NCBI GenBank assembly: GCA_900540885.1
Contig: UQHJ01000100.1
Span: 1-6,739, forward strand
Source of the DNA: an uncultured Prevotella sp.
GTDB lineage: Bacteria; Bacteroidota; Bacteroidia; Bacteroidales; Bacteroidaceae
Reading direction: 5' to 3'
Length of the DNA stretch: 6,739 bases
The notes below the pieces were generated by a model. It was not told the origin of the DNA, searched no databases, and saw nothing but the letters and a program-made list of their open reading frames with translations. Position numbers and translations under genes: made by a program. Positions 1 through 5,654 of this stretch are shown in pieces. Positions within the stretch are counted from its first letter, which is position 1. The number at the start of each line of letters is the position of its first letter.

Positions 1-1
1 T

Positions 2-38
2 ATTGCCAACTTGGGGCATCGAGCCCCAAGTTGGCAAT
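2..38. repeat. Perfect 16-bp inverted repeat (hairpin)
   Basis: Positions 2-17 (ATTGCCAACTTGGGGC) are the exact reverse complement of 23-38, with a 5-nt loop ATCGA. No T-run follows on either strand within the window, so it is not a textbook intrinsic terminator. It could be the terminator of a gene left of the window, or part of a dispersed intergenic repeat. The pairing is seen directly; the role is unknown. Confidence 0.85.
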
Positions 39-40
39 GC

Positions 41-77
41 CGACGCGGGGACGCGTCGCCCCCAGGTGAGGACGCGT
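41..77. repeat. GC-rich short repeats (GGACGCGT / GACGCG)
   Basis: CGACGCG (41-47) and CGCGTCG (52-58) form a 7-bp stem around GGGA. GGACGCGT occurs at 49-56 and again at 70-77, 21 nt apart, and GACGCG occurs three times (42, 50, 71). This block is much richer in G+C than the following intergenic DNA. It looks like a degenerate, partly tandem intergenic repeat family adjoining the larger hairpin at 2-38. No coding potential is visible. Confidence 0.6.
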
Positions 78-225
78 TCGTGGCGCACTTTTGTCGAGAA
101 TATAACAGATACCAAGCGCCTCTCCATCCACGGACAATGTAGGTAGAGTCTTAAAACCCTACAATTTGTCAACCAAAATAAATTAACAGCGAGTTATGTT
201 GGCAAAAACTGTAGCAATTATATAA

Positions 226-269
226 AAGAAAAAATGCTAAATAGCTGATAATTAACTACTTAGCATTTT
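226..269 (-). terminator. Intrinsic terminator of tRNA-Leu
   Basis: AAAATGCTAA at 231-240 pairs exactly with TTAGCATTTT at 260-269. Read on the minus strand, the stem is followed by a T-rich tail (TTCTTTTATA). It lies only 6 nt beyond the 3' end of the minus-strand tRNA, so it most likely ends that transcript. The loop is about 19 nt and contains a further short TAG/CTA pairing. Confidence 0.75.
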
Positions 270-275
270 AAGAGG

Positions 276-357
276 TGCGCCTGATAGGACTCGAACCTAC
301 ACGTCGTGAAACACCAGATCCTAAGTCTGGCGCGTCTACCAATTTCGCCACAGGCGC
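276..357 (-). tRNA. trnL: tRNA-Leu, anticodon UAG
   Basis: On the minus strand this 82-nt gene folds as a class II tRNA. The acceptor stem is GCGCCTG (357-351) paired with CAGGCGC (283-277), with discriminator A at 276. The D-loop contains AATTGGTAGAC. The anticodon stem CCAGA/TCTGG encloses loop CTTAGGA, giving anticodon TAG, which reads CUA and probably other CUN leucine codons. A long variable arm follows, then a T arm with loop TTCGAGT. The 3' CCA is not encoded (genomic CCT follows the discriminator), so it must be added by the CCA-adding enzyme. The gene stands alone, with its own promoter about 8 nt upstream and its own terminator. The identity is firm; the ends could shift by a base. 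Confidence 0.97.
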
Positions 358-368
358 TTTTTTCGCTG

Positions 369-400
369 CAAAGATAAGGTAAAAATTGTAATGAACGAAA
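369..400 (-). promoter_or_regulatory. Promoter of tRNA-Leu (Bacteroidota type)
   Basis: On the minus strand TATCTTTG (376-369) matches the Bacteroidota -7 consensus TAnnTTTG exactly. A weak -33-like TTTCG lies 19 nt upstream (400-396). The predicted start near 365 gives an approximately 8-nt 5' leader before the mature tRNA. The -7 match and distance are convincing; the -33 box is poor. Confidence 0.65.
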
Positions 401-588
401 TGTTTTGTATTTTTTTTTGATTAAAGATGGGGCTTTGGTTGATAAAAAGCATATAGAAGTAAGCGTTATCGAGGGGATTATTATGTGAGAAATAGCGTGT
501 AAAGTGCTTAAAAATTAGGACGAAACGTATTATATGAAGCACTAAATCGTTTTTTTTGACGCTTTGTAAGAAAAAAATAAAGAAAATG

Positions 589-620
589 TTTGTGCTTTCG
601 CATAGTTTGCCCTACATTTG
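589..620 (+). promoter_or_regulatory. Promoter of the HU gene (Bacteroidota type)
   Basis: TTTG at 589-592 is followed after exactly 20 nt by TACATTTG at 613-620. Both boxes fit the Bacteroidota -33/-7 consensus (TTTG, 19-21 nt, TAnnTTTG). Transcription should begin near 624, leaving a leader of about 110 nt before the HU start codon. Confidence 0.8.
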
Positions 621-623
621 CAA

Positions 624-737
624 AGCATTGAGCGTTTGTGAGGCCTTTGTTTAAGGCAGTTTGGCGCACTTATGCTTTAGTGATAACGTAACTTTACGTG
701 CACGAATTTATCAATATTTTAATACATACATTACGAC
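624..737 (+). promoter_or_regulatory. Long 5' untranslated leader of HU
   Basis: The region between the predicted transcription start and the HU ATG is about 114 nt. It contains two small inverted repeats: GCCTT/AAGGC (643-647 with 653-657) and ACGTAA/TTACGT (686-691 with 694-699). The last 30 nt before the ATG are A/T-rich without a purine-rich Shine-Dalgarno, as is common in Bacteroidota. A regulatory role is inference; no known riboswitch is recognised. Confidence 0.4.
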
Positions 738-1007
738 ATGACTAAGACAGATCTCGTAAATGCCATTGCAGCAACTGGTTTGAGCAAGGCAGATTCAAAG
801 AAGGCGCTTGACGCTGTAGTAGGTGCTATCTCAGGTGCATTGAAGGAAGGTGATAAGGTTGCTATCCTCGGTTTCGGTACTTTCTCTGTAAATGAGCGTC
901 CTGCTCGCGAAGGTATCAACCCTGCTACTAAGGAGAAGATCCAAATCGCAGCTAAGAAGGTGGTTAAGTTTAAGGCTGGTGCAGAACTTGCTGCTGGTGT
1001 AAACTAA
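738..1007 (+). CDS. hup: HU family DNA-binding protein
   Basis: This 89-residue protein has the usual HU length. HU dimers bind and bend DNA without strong sequence preference and organise the nucleoid. The N-terminal half is two helices (about residues 3-13 and 18-38), including KADSKKALDAVVGAISGAL. The family signature follows: GFGTF at 45-49, RPAR at 54-57 and GINPAT at 59-64. Pro62 sits at the expected tip of the beta-arm that inserts into the DNA minor groove. The C-terminus (KVVKFKAGAEL) is the typical closing strand and helix. Ile60 stands where many HU proteins have Arg or Lys, a mild difference. The gene is monocistronic: its own promoter lies about 120 nt upstream and a terminator 25 nt downstream. 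Bacteroidota often carry several HU/IHF-like paralogues, so the symbol is generic. Confidence 0.96.
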   Translation: MTKTDLVNAIAATGLSKADSKKALDAVVGAISGALKEGDKVAILGFGTFSVNERPAREGINPATKEKIQIAAKKVVKFKAGAELAAGVN

Positions 1008-1032
1008 TTCTTCTTTTATACATACAACAAAA

Positions 1033-1083
1033 GGAATTGAAAATGATGTGGTATAGAACTTCATTCTCAATTTCTTTTTTTTT
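1033..1083 (+). terminator. Intrinsic terminator of HU
   Basis: GGAATTGAAAATGA (1033-1046) pairs with TCATTCTCAATTTC (1061-1074) as a 14-position stem with one G-T pair and one A-C mismatch. A run of nine T follows at once (1075-1083). It lies 25 nt after the HU stop codon, the expected place for its terminator. Confidence 0.8.
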
Positions 1084-1084
1084 G

Positions 1085-1128
1085 ATAAAGGGTGGTTCTA
1101 AAAGTGTTGCCTTAGAACCACCCTTTAT
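1085..1128. terminator. Perfect 17-bp hairpin between convergent genes
   Basis: ATAAAGGGTGGTTCTAA (1085-1101) and TTAGAACCACCCTTTAT (1112-1128) are exact reverse complements around a 10-nt loop. The hairpin lies between the plus-strand HU terminator and the stop of the minus-strand AI-2E-family gene (1182). On the plus strand the GC core is followed by a U-rich tail (TTTATATTATTG). On the minus strand the tail is only TTTATC and then A-rich. It probably acts as a bidirectional terminator, backing up HU and ending the leftward operon; direction is inferred. Confidence 0.65.
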
Positions 1129-1181
1129 ATTATTGTCTTCGAACTCAGTCAGATGAAGGTTCAAATTTAGAATAAGTGATA

Positions 1182-2408
1182 TTACTTAGCCTTGGGTGTT
1201 GTAGGCTTTTCGGTCGTTTTCACAACGGGTGAGTCAACGTAGACCCCTGCTTCGCGTTCAACGGCAATGTCGTCATCGTTGAGTGTTGTATCTGTTGTGC
1301 TATTGTCCGTTTGATTGTTGCCTACCACATAGTGCTTGTAGTACGAAATGGCGAGTGTTGTGACGGGAAGTGCAATAATCAAGCCGATGAGTCCTAACAC
1401 GTAGCCAAAGACAGAGAGCGATAGGAGAATAATAGCAGGAGGAAGTCCCATGATTTTACCCATAATGCGAGGGGTAAAGATCGTGTCTTGTAACACTTGT
1501 ACTACGAGGTAAACGATGACCACTAGGAAGAGCAGCCACCAAAAGTTTTCGCCTGTCTCGGCAGCTTTCAACAGTGCTAATAGTGTCGCTGGAATGAAAC
1601 CTATAACCTGTAAGTAAGGCACGAAACTGATTACTCCAATTAAACAACCCAAACCTATGGGAACAGGTATGCCAATAATGGCAAATCCGATTGAAAACAT
1701 GACGCAGTTGCTAAGCGCTACCAAGGCTTGACCGCGAAAGTAGCCAGCCATGCTATGTTCGATGTCGCTTACTAATTGCGCTGCAAAGCGACGCTTAGAG
1801 TAAGGTATGAACTTTATCCATGCATTGGCGTATCGCTCATAGTCTGTTAAGATGAATAATAAGTAGAGCAGTCCGATGAGCGATGCCACAATGTTGAATA
1901 CCATGCCCGCAGTACTCCAAAGTACTGTCCATACTTTAGGCACTGCCGTTTTGATAGCAGCCATAACGTCCTTTTGCTGCAAGAAATTTTCTATCTGGTA
2001 TTCGTTGATGTGCTGATGAATAAACTTTTGAACGGGGGCAGGAATGGTGGTGTTGTTTGCACCCTTTTGAATGTAAGTGAGAGCGACGTCCTTAAGGTGA
2101 GCCATTTCGTCTATCATGGGAGGTACCACAATATAGAAGAAGCCTACTAATACCCCGCACGTAATAATGAGCGTAATGATGATAGCCAACAACCTGTTGC
2201 GCAATCGGCAGCGATTTTGCAAAAAACGTACCATGGGGTAGAGTAGATAAGCCACGACCCAAGCTACGAAGAAGGGAATAAGTACGCTACTAAGATAGTA
2301 AATGGATAGGCCAACTCCCGCAATGAGTAGTATAGCTATGATGCCGCGTACAAGGCGATCGAGCGTGATAGGCTGTCGGCCGCCTACCTTAAAGTTTGTG
2401 TCTTGCAT
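1182..2408 (-). CDS. AI-2E family transporter (PerM/TqsA-like membrane protein)
   Basis: This 408-residue polytopic inner-membrane protein fits the AI-2E/UPF0118 family. Hydrophobic segments lie near residues 20-58, 72-95, 160-187, 225-280, 288-307 and 322-355, the family's usual spread. Recognisable family stretches are YFRGQ (223-227), GIPVPIGLG then SFVPYLQVIG (246-270), and a late segment with QDTIFTPRIMG (307-317) followed by GLPPAIILLSL. Residues 96-155 form a hydrophilic helical insertion after the third hydrophobic stretch, normal for the family. The last 45 residues are a polar, Thr/Asp-rich tail that looks disordered. Members include TqsA, linked to autoinducer-2 efflux, and Na+/H+ antiporters, so the substrate cannot be read from sequence and a quorum-sensing role should not be assumed. 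It lies 32 nt downstream of the MATE gene and is probably the last gene of that operon. The ATG at 2408 precedes the first membrane segment by about 20 residues. Confidence 0.9.
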   Translation of the reverse strand: MQDTNFKVGGRQPITLDRLVRGIIAILLIAGVGLSIYYLSSVLIPFFVAWVVAYLLYPMVRFLQNRCRLRNRLLAIIITLIITCGVLVGFFYIVVPPMIDEMAHLKDVALTYIQKGANNTTIPAPVQKFIHQHINEYQIENFLQQKDVMAAIKTAVPKVWTVLWSTAGMVFNIVASLIGLLYLLFILTDYERYANAWIKFIPYSKRRFAAQLVSDIEHSMAGYFRGQALVALSNCVMFSIGFAIIGIPVPIGLGCLIGVISFVPYLQVIGFIPATLLALLKAAETGENFWWLLFLVVIVYLVVQVLQDTIFTPRIMGKIMGLPPAIILLSLSVFGYVLGLIGLIIALPVTTLAISYYKHYVVGNNQTDNSTTDTTLNDDDIAVEREAGVYVDSPVVKTTEKPTTPKAK

Positions 2409-2433
2409 AATTTTTTATTTTGGGGTGACGGGT

Positions 2434-2445
2434 TAACTTGTCAAC
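2434..2445 (-). repeat. 12-bp GTTGACAAGTTA repeat, copy 2 (overlaps MATE stop)
   Basis: The minus-strand sequence GTTGACAAGTTA occurs here and at 4654-4643. In this copy the TGA within the motif is the MATE stop codon. Similar bases continue beyond it (CCGTCACCCC here, CTCGTCAACCC in the other copy). Both copies lie at a gene end, which suggests a degenerate intergenic repeat unit. Confidence 0.45.
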
Positions 2446-3799
2446 GTTCAGTTGCTCGCATAACGCGATAAAACTGCCAAGCGTAAAGGGCCGCAGCAAC
2501 GAATAGTCCAAGGCTAAAGGCTAAGTAAAGTCCTACGATGCCCATGTGTAAGGGAAAGGCTAATAAGTAACCTGCTGGCAGGTTAACTACCATATAGCTG
2601 ATAAAGGCGATCCACATCATCGACATTACGTGTGACGTGCCGCGTAGGGCATTGGCAAAGCAGATTTGCATAGAGTCTCCTACTTGATAAAGTATCAGTG
2701 GCAGAATGAGCGTCGTAGATAGTGCAATTACTGCGGGGTCGGAAGTGAAGCCTAAAATGATGTATTGACAGCCAAATAAGAATATGAGCGAAGAGATGGC
2801 GGCCATTGCTAATAGTATAAAAGTTCCAGCACGTGTCGTTCGTCGCACACTTAGCCAATCGCTTTGGCCGTAAAAGTGAGCTACGCGAATCGTGATGCCC
2901 GAACCAAAACTGTAGTAGAGCAGAAAGCCCAAGCCGCTAATCGTAACCATTACTTGGTAGGTGGCCAAGTCGACCGCTCCTAACCAACCAGCCATAATGC
3001 CGCTAATCGTAAATGCTCCACTTTCCATGCCCATTTGTAGGGCGATAGGCCACGACTGCTTGTTGATAGTCATAAGGTCGCGTATGCGTAAGGCTGTTTG
3101 TGTGAAGCCTTGGCGGTAAATGTGAAACCTTTTCCCATTCAAAAGAATAAGTAGCATGGCTATGGCCATTAGTATGCGAGCTGTCAATGTGCTCAGTCCA
3201 GCTCCCAATAGTCCTAAACGTGGAAAGGGACCGATGCCATAAATAAGCAAGAAATTGCCCACAATGTTTAGCACGTTGCCCGCCAAGATAACCCACATGC
3301 CAATGGCCGTAAGCGAGAGTCCGTCGGTAAATTGGCGTAAGGCGTTAAACAGGGCTACAAATGCTACCGATGTCATTAAAGTGAGGTAGTAGGGACGCAC
3401 CAAAGGCAGTATCTCAGTGGGTTGTCCCATATAGGGAATCATAAAATATCCTCCTATCAGTATGGCTATGAGCAGTAAGGCAAAGCTAAGATTACACACC
3501 AATCCTCGCTTAATGGTAGCCCCCGCTTCTTTGTGTTCGCCGCGTCCTACTAATGAACTGATAAGGGGCGTAATGCCATAGCTATATCCCATTAGCATAT
3601 AGGTGATAAGGTTGAATATAGCATTAACAAAAGAGGCTGCGGCCAGTGCTTGTGTGCTAAATTGTCCCACCATCATGGTGTCGGCAAATCCCATAATGAT
3701 AACACCGATTTGGCCAATGGCAATGGGGATGCCTAAGCGTAAAATAGGGCGGTAGTGGGTTTGCCAAGTGTCGTGGGGCGGGGTATAGGTGGATGTCAT
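2441..3799 (-). CDS. MATE family multidrug/cation exporter (NorM-like)
   Basis: A 452-residue inner-membrane protein with about twelve hydrophobic segments in two similar halves, the normal length and layout of MATE exporters. These use Na+ or H+ gradients to expel cationic drugs, dyes or metabolites. The N-half has the signature GFADTMMVGQ (37-46) in the first membrane helix, then GYSYGITPLIS (71-81) and GNVLNIVGNFLLIYGIG (174-190). Acidic membrane residues Asp40, Glu259 (GMES) and Asp375 (VGDS) lie where NorM proteins carry their ion-coupling acids, supporting a NorM-type, cation-coupled pump. The first half ends near residue 225; the second starts near 250. The ATG at 3799 comes 29 nt after the glycine-zipper gene's stop, and the next gene starts 32 nt after this stop, so all three are probably co-transcribed. 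The substrate is unknown. Confidence 0.94.
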   Translation of the reverse strand: MTSTYTPPHDTWQTHYRPILRLGIPIAIGQIGVIIMGFADTMMVGQFSTQALAAASFVNAIFNLITYMLMGYSYGITPLISSLVGRGEHKEAGATIKRGLVCNLSFALLLIAILIGGYFMIPYMGQPTEILPLVRPYYLTLMTSVAFVALFNALRQFTDGLSLTAIGMWVILAGNVLNIVGNFLLIYGIGPFPRLGLLGAGLSTLTARILMAIAMLLILLNGKRFHIYRQGFTQTALRIRDLMTINKQSWPIALQMGMESGAFTISGIMAGWLGAVDLATYQVMVTISGLGFLLYYSFGSGITIRVAHFYGQSDWLSVRRTTRAGTFILLAMAAISSLIFLFGCQYIILGFTSDPAVIALSTTLILPLILYQVGDSMQICFANALRGTSHVMSMMWIAFISYMVVNLPAGYLLAFPLHMGIVGLYLAFSLGLFVAAALYAWQFYRVMRATER

Positions 3800-3828
3800 G
3801 AAAGAGTGTTGATAGTGAATAGGTGTTG

Positions 3829-4536
3829 TTAGATTTCAAAAGTCTTTGCTACTACGGTTTGTCTGCCTTGACCAAAACTAATGGAGAATTGAACGTGGGG
3901 TTGCTTGATTCGGCGCACGGCAATGACTGAGGCTTTGTATCTGATAGCCTGACCTGGGAGTAAAGATGCTATTGTAGCAGGGGCCGAAATAACGACGCGC
4001 TTGCTATTACACGTGAGGTTTGGAGTAATGTTGTAAAGCGTCTTACGGCTTGTGTTGCGAATGTCGAATACGATAAAAGCCTTTTCATCGTTGTCGAGGC
4101 GTTGGTTATTGTTGTTGTCAAGAAAGTGAATGTTGCTCACTTCAAGGTCCATTACTTCGCTGTGTTGAGCATAGGGGAATTGGTATTGCGGACTGTTATA
4201 TGTGCCGTATTGAACATCACTATTCTTTCCCGTTCCGTTATAGGCATCGTCCGCTTCATAATTGTAGTCCTTAATAGTAGGAGCCTTTTCTTTCTTCTTT
4301 TGTGTCGTAGTGGCAGCGCCAATCGCACCACCAATTACCATACCTGCAATCGTGCCTTTGTCAGCACCACGTGGGCCACCTAACAGACCACCAATGCCTG
4401 AACCAAACATGCCACCCAATGATGCACCAGTGGCTATCGCGTCAAATTGATTACGATTTGTTGTGGCGCATGACGAAAGTAGTAGCGCACTGCATAGTGC
4501 TAATATACTTGTTGTTGAATAAGAATGCTTGAGCAT
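3829..4536 (-). CDS. Glycine-zipper lipoprotein with C-terminal beta-rich domain
   Basis: I do not recognise a named gene. The 235-residue product starts with a lipoprotein signal peptide ending in LSSC (lipidated Cys23 predicted). Residues 37-74 form a glycine zipper (GASLGGMFGSGIGGLLGG, then GTIAGMVIGGAIGAA), two hydrophobic small-residue stretches typical of envelope glycine-zipper proteins that pack in or against membrane. A Lys-rich turn and a Tyr/Asn/Gln-rich linker (about 78-125) follow. The C-terminal part (129-235) alternates hydrophobic and polar residues like a beta-sandwich. It includes FIVFDIRNTSRKTLYNI and SLLPGQAIRYKASV, resembling CARDB/IgG-like modules of secreted proteins. 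Residues 140-151 (DNNNNQRLDNDE) have EF-hand loop spacing, with oxygen ligands at loop positions 1, 3, 5, 9 and 12. It is probably the first gene of the three-gene run with MATE and AI-2E. An envelope role is inferred; the function is unknown. Confidence 0.85.
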   Translation of the reverse strand: MLKHSYSTTSILALCSALLLSSCATTNRNQFDAIATGASLGGMFGSGIGGLLGGPRGADKGTIAGMVIGGAIGAATTTQKKKEKAPTIKDYNYEADDAYNGTGKNSDVQYGTYNSPQYQFPYAQHSEVMDLEVSNIHFLDNNNNQRLDNDEKAFIVFDIRNTSRKTLYNITPNLTCNSKRVVISAPATIASLLPGQAIRYKASVIAVRRIKQPHVQFSISFGQGRQTVVAKTFEI

Positions 4537-4558
4537 ACGATGATAGTGTTATTTACAA

Positions 4559-4611
4559 CATCTCTCTTGTCTTATAGCTCTCTTACAGAGAACAGTAAAA
4601 CAAGAGAGATG
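4559..4611 (-). terminator. Hairpin between the two lipoprotein genes
   Basis: CATCTCTCTTGT (4559-4570) and ACAAGAGAGATG (4600-4611) are exact 12-bp reverse complements. The intervening sequence can form a smaller TCTCT/AGAGA hairpin. On the minus strand the stem is followed by TTGTAAATAAC, which is only weakly U-rich. It may be a terminator or a partial (attenuating) one between the coiled-coil lipoprotein and the glycine-zipper gene. It could also stabilise the 3' end of the upstream message. Confidence 0.5.
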
Positions 4612-4630
4612 CGTCCTTTAAGCTAATGGG

Positions 4631-4654
4631 TTGACGAGTTGATAACTTGTCAAC
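4631..4654 (-). repeat. 12-bp GTTGACAAGTTA repeat, copy 1, within a small inverted repeat
   Basis: GTTGACAAGTTA (minus strand, 4654-4643) lies 4 nt after the stop codon of the coiled-coil lipoprotein gene. It is identical to 2445-2434 at the MATE stop. Here it is half of an inverted repeat, TTGACGAGTT (4631-4640) against AACTTGTCAA (4644-4653), with one non-Watson-Crick position and a 3-nt loop. The role is unknown. Confidence 0.45.
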
Positions 4655-4658
4655 TAAA

Positions 4659-5540
4659 TTACTTCACTACGATGACGAGGTATTTACTTACGCTCCAGAA
4701 GGTTTGAGGATTGGTGATGCGCAGTATGTATTGTCCTTGTGCGTCCTTTTCGAGTGAGTACGAACCAGCGGGATGGCTTGTCATGAGTTTAGCGCTCTTA
4801 GAGTAGAGCTTAATCGTTTTTGTTACGCGTAGGTCAATGCGAGCAAAGTAGTCTTTGTTAAAGTCATGACCTTTCAATACATCACCGCGTCGTAAGATGC
4901 GCTGTTCGCGTAGTTCCTTCTTTGTACCGAATACGTAGTAAGCCGTGTGTAGCTCCTTGTCTTGAGCTGCAACGGTACGAGCTTTCTCTTCGTTCTTCTG
5001 AGTAAGGTCGTTAACGTTGCTATTCAAGTTGTTGATTTGCTCACCTTGTTCAGCTATCTTAATGTCCTTTTCGGCCAATTGAGCGCGAAGGGTTTCAATT
5101 TCCTTATTCTTATCTTCGAGCTGCTTGTTGTAGTTGGCCACCATCTCTTCAAGTTTGGCTTTCGTGCGTGAGTCGCTTTGGTTGGAGGCACGCAGTTGCT
5201 GCTGCAGGTTAGCAATCAGTTCGCGGTTCAGCTTTAGCTTGTTCTGAATCAACATCATATTGTCAAGTATGCGTTGTTTGTTGCCGCGTTCGCCTTGGCG
5301 GTTCTCAACGTTGACGATGCCTTCAGCTTCATTGATTTGGTCAAAGCCGTCTTGAATCTGTGAAAGCGTCTCAATCATGTCGCTTGACTCATTCTGTGAT
5401 TGTGTAAGTGCTTGGCGCAATGAGTCGATAGTGGCAACACTGGGGTCTTTGCCCTCTTGTTCTTTTTCCTTCTTTGTGCTGCACGAAACTGAAAATGATA
5501 AAGTGCAGACAGCTGCAAGCAGCAAAATAATCTTCTTCAT
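4659..5540 (-). CDS. Coiled-coil lipoprotein (conserved Bacteroidales type, unknown function)
   Basis: The 293-residue product has a basic start (MKK), a hydrophobic core and a lipobox-like SVSC, predicting lipidation at Cys20. A Lys/Glu-rich tether (23-31) follows. Residues about 36-70 and 125-198 are strongly heptad-like and charged (KLEEMVANYNKQLEDKNKEI, LRAQLAEKDIKIAEQGEQIN), predicting long coiled coils. The shorter helical stretch at 88-118 lies between them. The C-terminal part (199-293) is a separate compact, beta-rich region with YYVFGTKKEL (201-210), RRGDVLKG (217-224), IDLRVTKTIKLYSKSAKLMTSHP (235-257) and a final FWSVSKYLVIVVK. I have an impression of similar lipoproteins in Prevotella and Bacteroides but cannot name the family. 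A coiled-coil rod displaying a C-terminal domain suggests a periplasmic or surface tether or scaffold; this is inference. It lies 114 nt downstream of rsmI with no convincing promoter between, only a weak GAGTTTTG. Confidence 0.88.
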   Translation of the reverse strand: MKKIILLLAAVCTLSFSVSCSTKKEKEQEGKDPSVATIDSLRQALTQSQNESSDMIETLSQIQDGFDQINEAEGIVNVENRQGERGNKQRILDNMMLIQNKLKLNRELIANLQQQLRASNQSDSRTKAKLEEMVANYNKQLEDKNKEIETLRAQLAEKDIKIAEQGEQINNLNSNVNDLTQKNEEKARTVAAQDKELHTAYYVFGTKKELREQRILRRGDVLKGHDFNKDYFARIDLRVTKTIKLYSKSAKLMTSHPAGSYSLEKDAQGQYILRITNPQTFWSVSKYLVIVVK

Positions 5541-5654
5541 AATACAAGTTTTTGAGTAAATGAGTTGTTAAGCCTTCTCTCACTGCAAAACTCATAAAGT
5601 TAGTTACATGGCGTGGAAGAGTGGGGTAGTTCGTTTCAAACGCTATAGCATTCC

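Larger units (their letters stand above)
1..275. other. Intergenic region left of the tRNA
   Basis: No protein gene is supported here. The stretch holds the repeat block at 2-77, then AT-rich DNA with a weak 6-bp inverted repeat (TGTAGG at 138-143 with CCTACA at 158-163), then the tRNA terminator. Nothing else is recognisable. Confidence 0.6.
358..737. other. Intergenic region between tRNA-Leu and HU
   Basis: This 380-nt stretch is AT-rich and has no credible protein gene; the only open frame of note, on the minus strand, runs into the tRNA. It contains two divergent promoters, the tRNA promoter at 369-400 and the HU promoter at 589-620, plus the long HU leader. Between about 400 and 580 I see nothing beyond T- and A-runs. 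Confidence 0.6.

Noticed and set aside
1..275. CRISPR array or attachment site suggested by repeats next to a tRNA
   Set aside because: The repeats are few and irregularly spaced with no spacers, and no duplicated tRNA 3' end or integrase gene is present.
336..542. 68-codon minus-strand open frame between the tRNA and HU
   Set aside because: It overlaps the 5' end of the tRNA and the tRNA promoter, has low-complexity AT-driven composition (Phe/Ile/Asn-rich), and shows no recognisable motif.
81..671. TGGCGCACTT found at both 81-90 and 662-671
   Set aside because: It is a single 10-bp match without related flanks or a shared context, and is best treated as coincidence.
1182..2408. Reading the AI-2E family protein as evidence of autoinducer-2 quorum sensing
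   Set aside because: The family includes members with other substrates such as Na+/H+ antiporters, and no luxS or lsr-type gene is in the window.
4102..4383. 93-codon plus-strand frame with a Val/Ile-rich start, antisense to the glycine-zipper gene
   Set aside because: It is the mirror of the linker and zipper codons; the opposite strand has a coherent signal peptide and domain structure.
5541..5654. Promoter for the coiled-coil lipoprotein gene
   Set aside because: GAGTTTTG and TAACTTTA each miss the -7 consensus by one base and neither has a TTTG-like box 19-21 nt upstream, so no promoter is called.
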